The notes under the pieces are model-generated. The model worked only from the letters and a program-made list of their open reading frames with translations, was not told the origin of the DNA and searched no databases. 5,967 bases of DNA, taken from positions 1-5,967 of the forward strand of contig UQSL01000096.1 in NCBI GenBank assembly GCA_900543705.1. The letters run 5' to 3'. Of the stretch, positions 5,896-5,967 are shown piece by piece. This DNA is from an uncultured Oscillospiraceae bacterium (GTDB lineage Bacteria; Bacillota; Clostridia; Oscillospirales; Ruminococcaceae). Numbering within the stretch: the first letter of the stretch is position 1; each line of letters begins with the position of its first letter. Made by a program: the position numbers and the translations under genes.

Positions 5896-5967
5896 TAAAT
5901 TATAAAAATACTGGATATTCACTTCTGTGTCGGTAAATGACCACATACTTTGCCTTTGGCCTCACTT
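5896..5967. other. Short tail after nrdG with no assigned feature
   Basis: These 72 bases are AT-rich just after the nrdG stop. The only structure I see is a weak interrupted stem (TGT and GGT with ACC and ACA, about 5926-5946) without a U-run, so I do not call a terminator. A minus-strand TATAAT (5904-5899) has no fitting -35. Confidence 0.6.

Noticed and set aside
5926..5946. Terminator after nrdG
   Set aside because: The stem is short and interrupted and no U-run follows, so the real operon end probably lies beyond the window.

Overview
This window reads as a piece of chromosome from a strictly or facultatively anaerobic Gram-positive bacterium, most likely a gut-type member of the Clostridia. 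That placement is an inference. It rests on a type III glutamine synthetase, an oxygen-sensitive class III ribonucleotide reductase with its activase, strong GGAGG-type ribosome binding sites, textbook sigma-A promoters and U-tailed intrinsic terminators. No phylogenetic search was possible.

Layout: bases 1-536 are non-coding. They hold a 3 x 15-bp tandem repeat near the left edge, a cluster of back-to-back palindromes around 182-206, a stretch at 229-437 bracketed by an 8-bp inverted repeat and rich in small hairpins, and then a good extended -10 promoter (420-448) for the first gene. Bases 537-2630 encode type III glutamine synthetase (glnN), a monocistronic unit closed by a strong intrinsic terminator (2651-2690). 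Bases 2691-3035 form an unusually elaborate intergenic region. It contains a perfect-consensus promoter (TTGACA, 17 bp, TATAAT) and about 150 nt of foldable, apparently non-coding transcript ending in a second terminator-like hairpin. A perfect 10-bp inverted repeat, an NrdR-box-like palindrome and a weaker promoter then precede nrdD. Bases 3036-5895 are the nrdD-nrdG operon, with one base between the genes. The last 72 bases hold nothing I can name.

Function: GlnN assimilates ammonium into glutamine, the nitrogen donor for purine and CTP synthesis. NrdD, activated by the radical-SAM enzyme NrdG, turns ribonucleoside triphosphates into the dNTPs needed for DNA synthesis without oxygen. The genes are metabolically compatible neighbours, but the terminator and new promoter between them mean they are probably regulated separately.

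The protein-coding part is ordinary. The most interesting material is the leader or small RNA between glnN and nrdD, which has competing helices and could be an attenuator for nrdDG or a free-standing small RNA. Next is the hairpin-rich element upstream of glnN.
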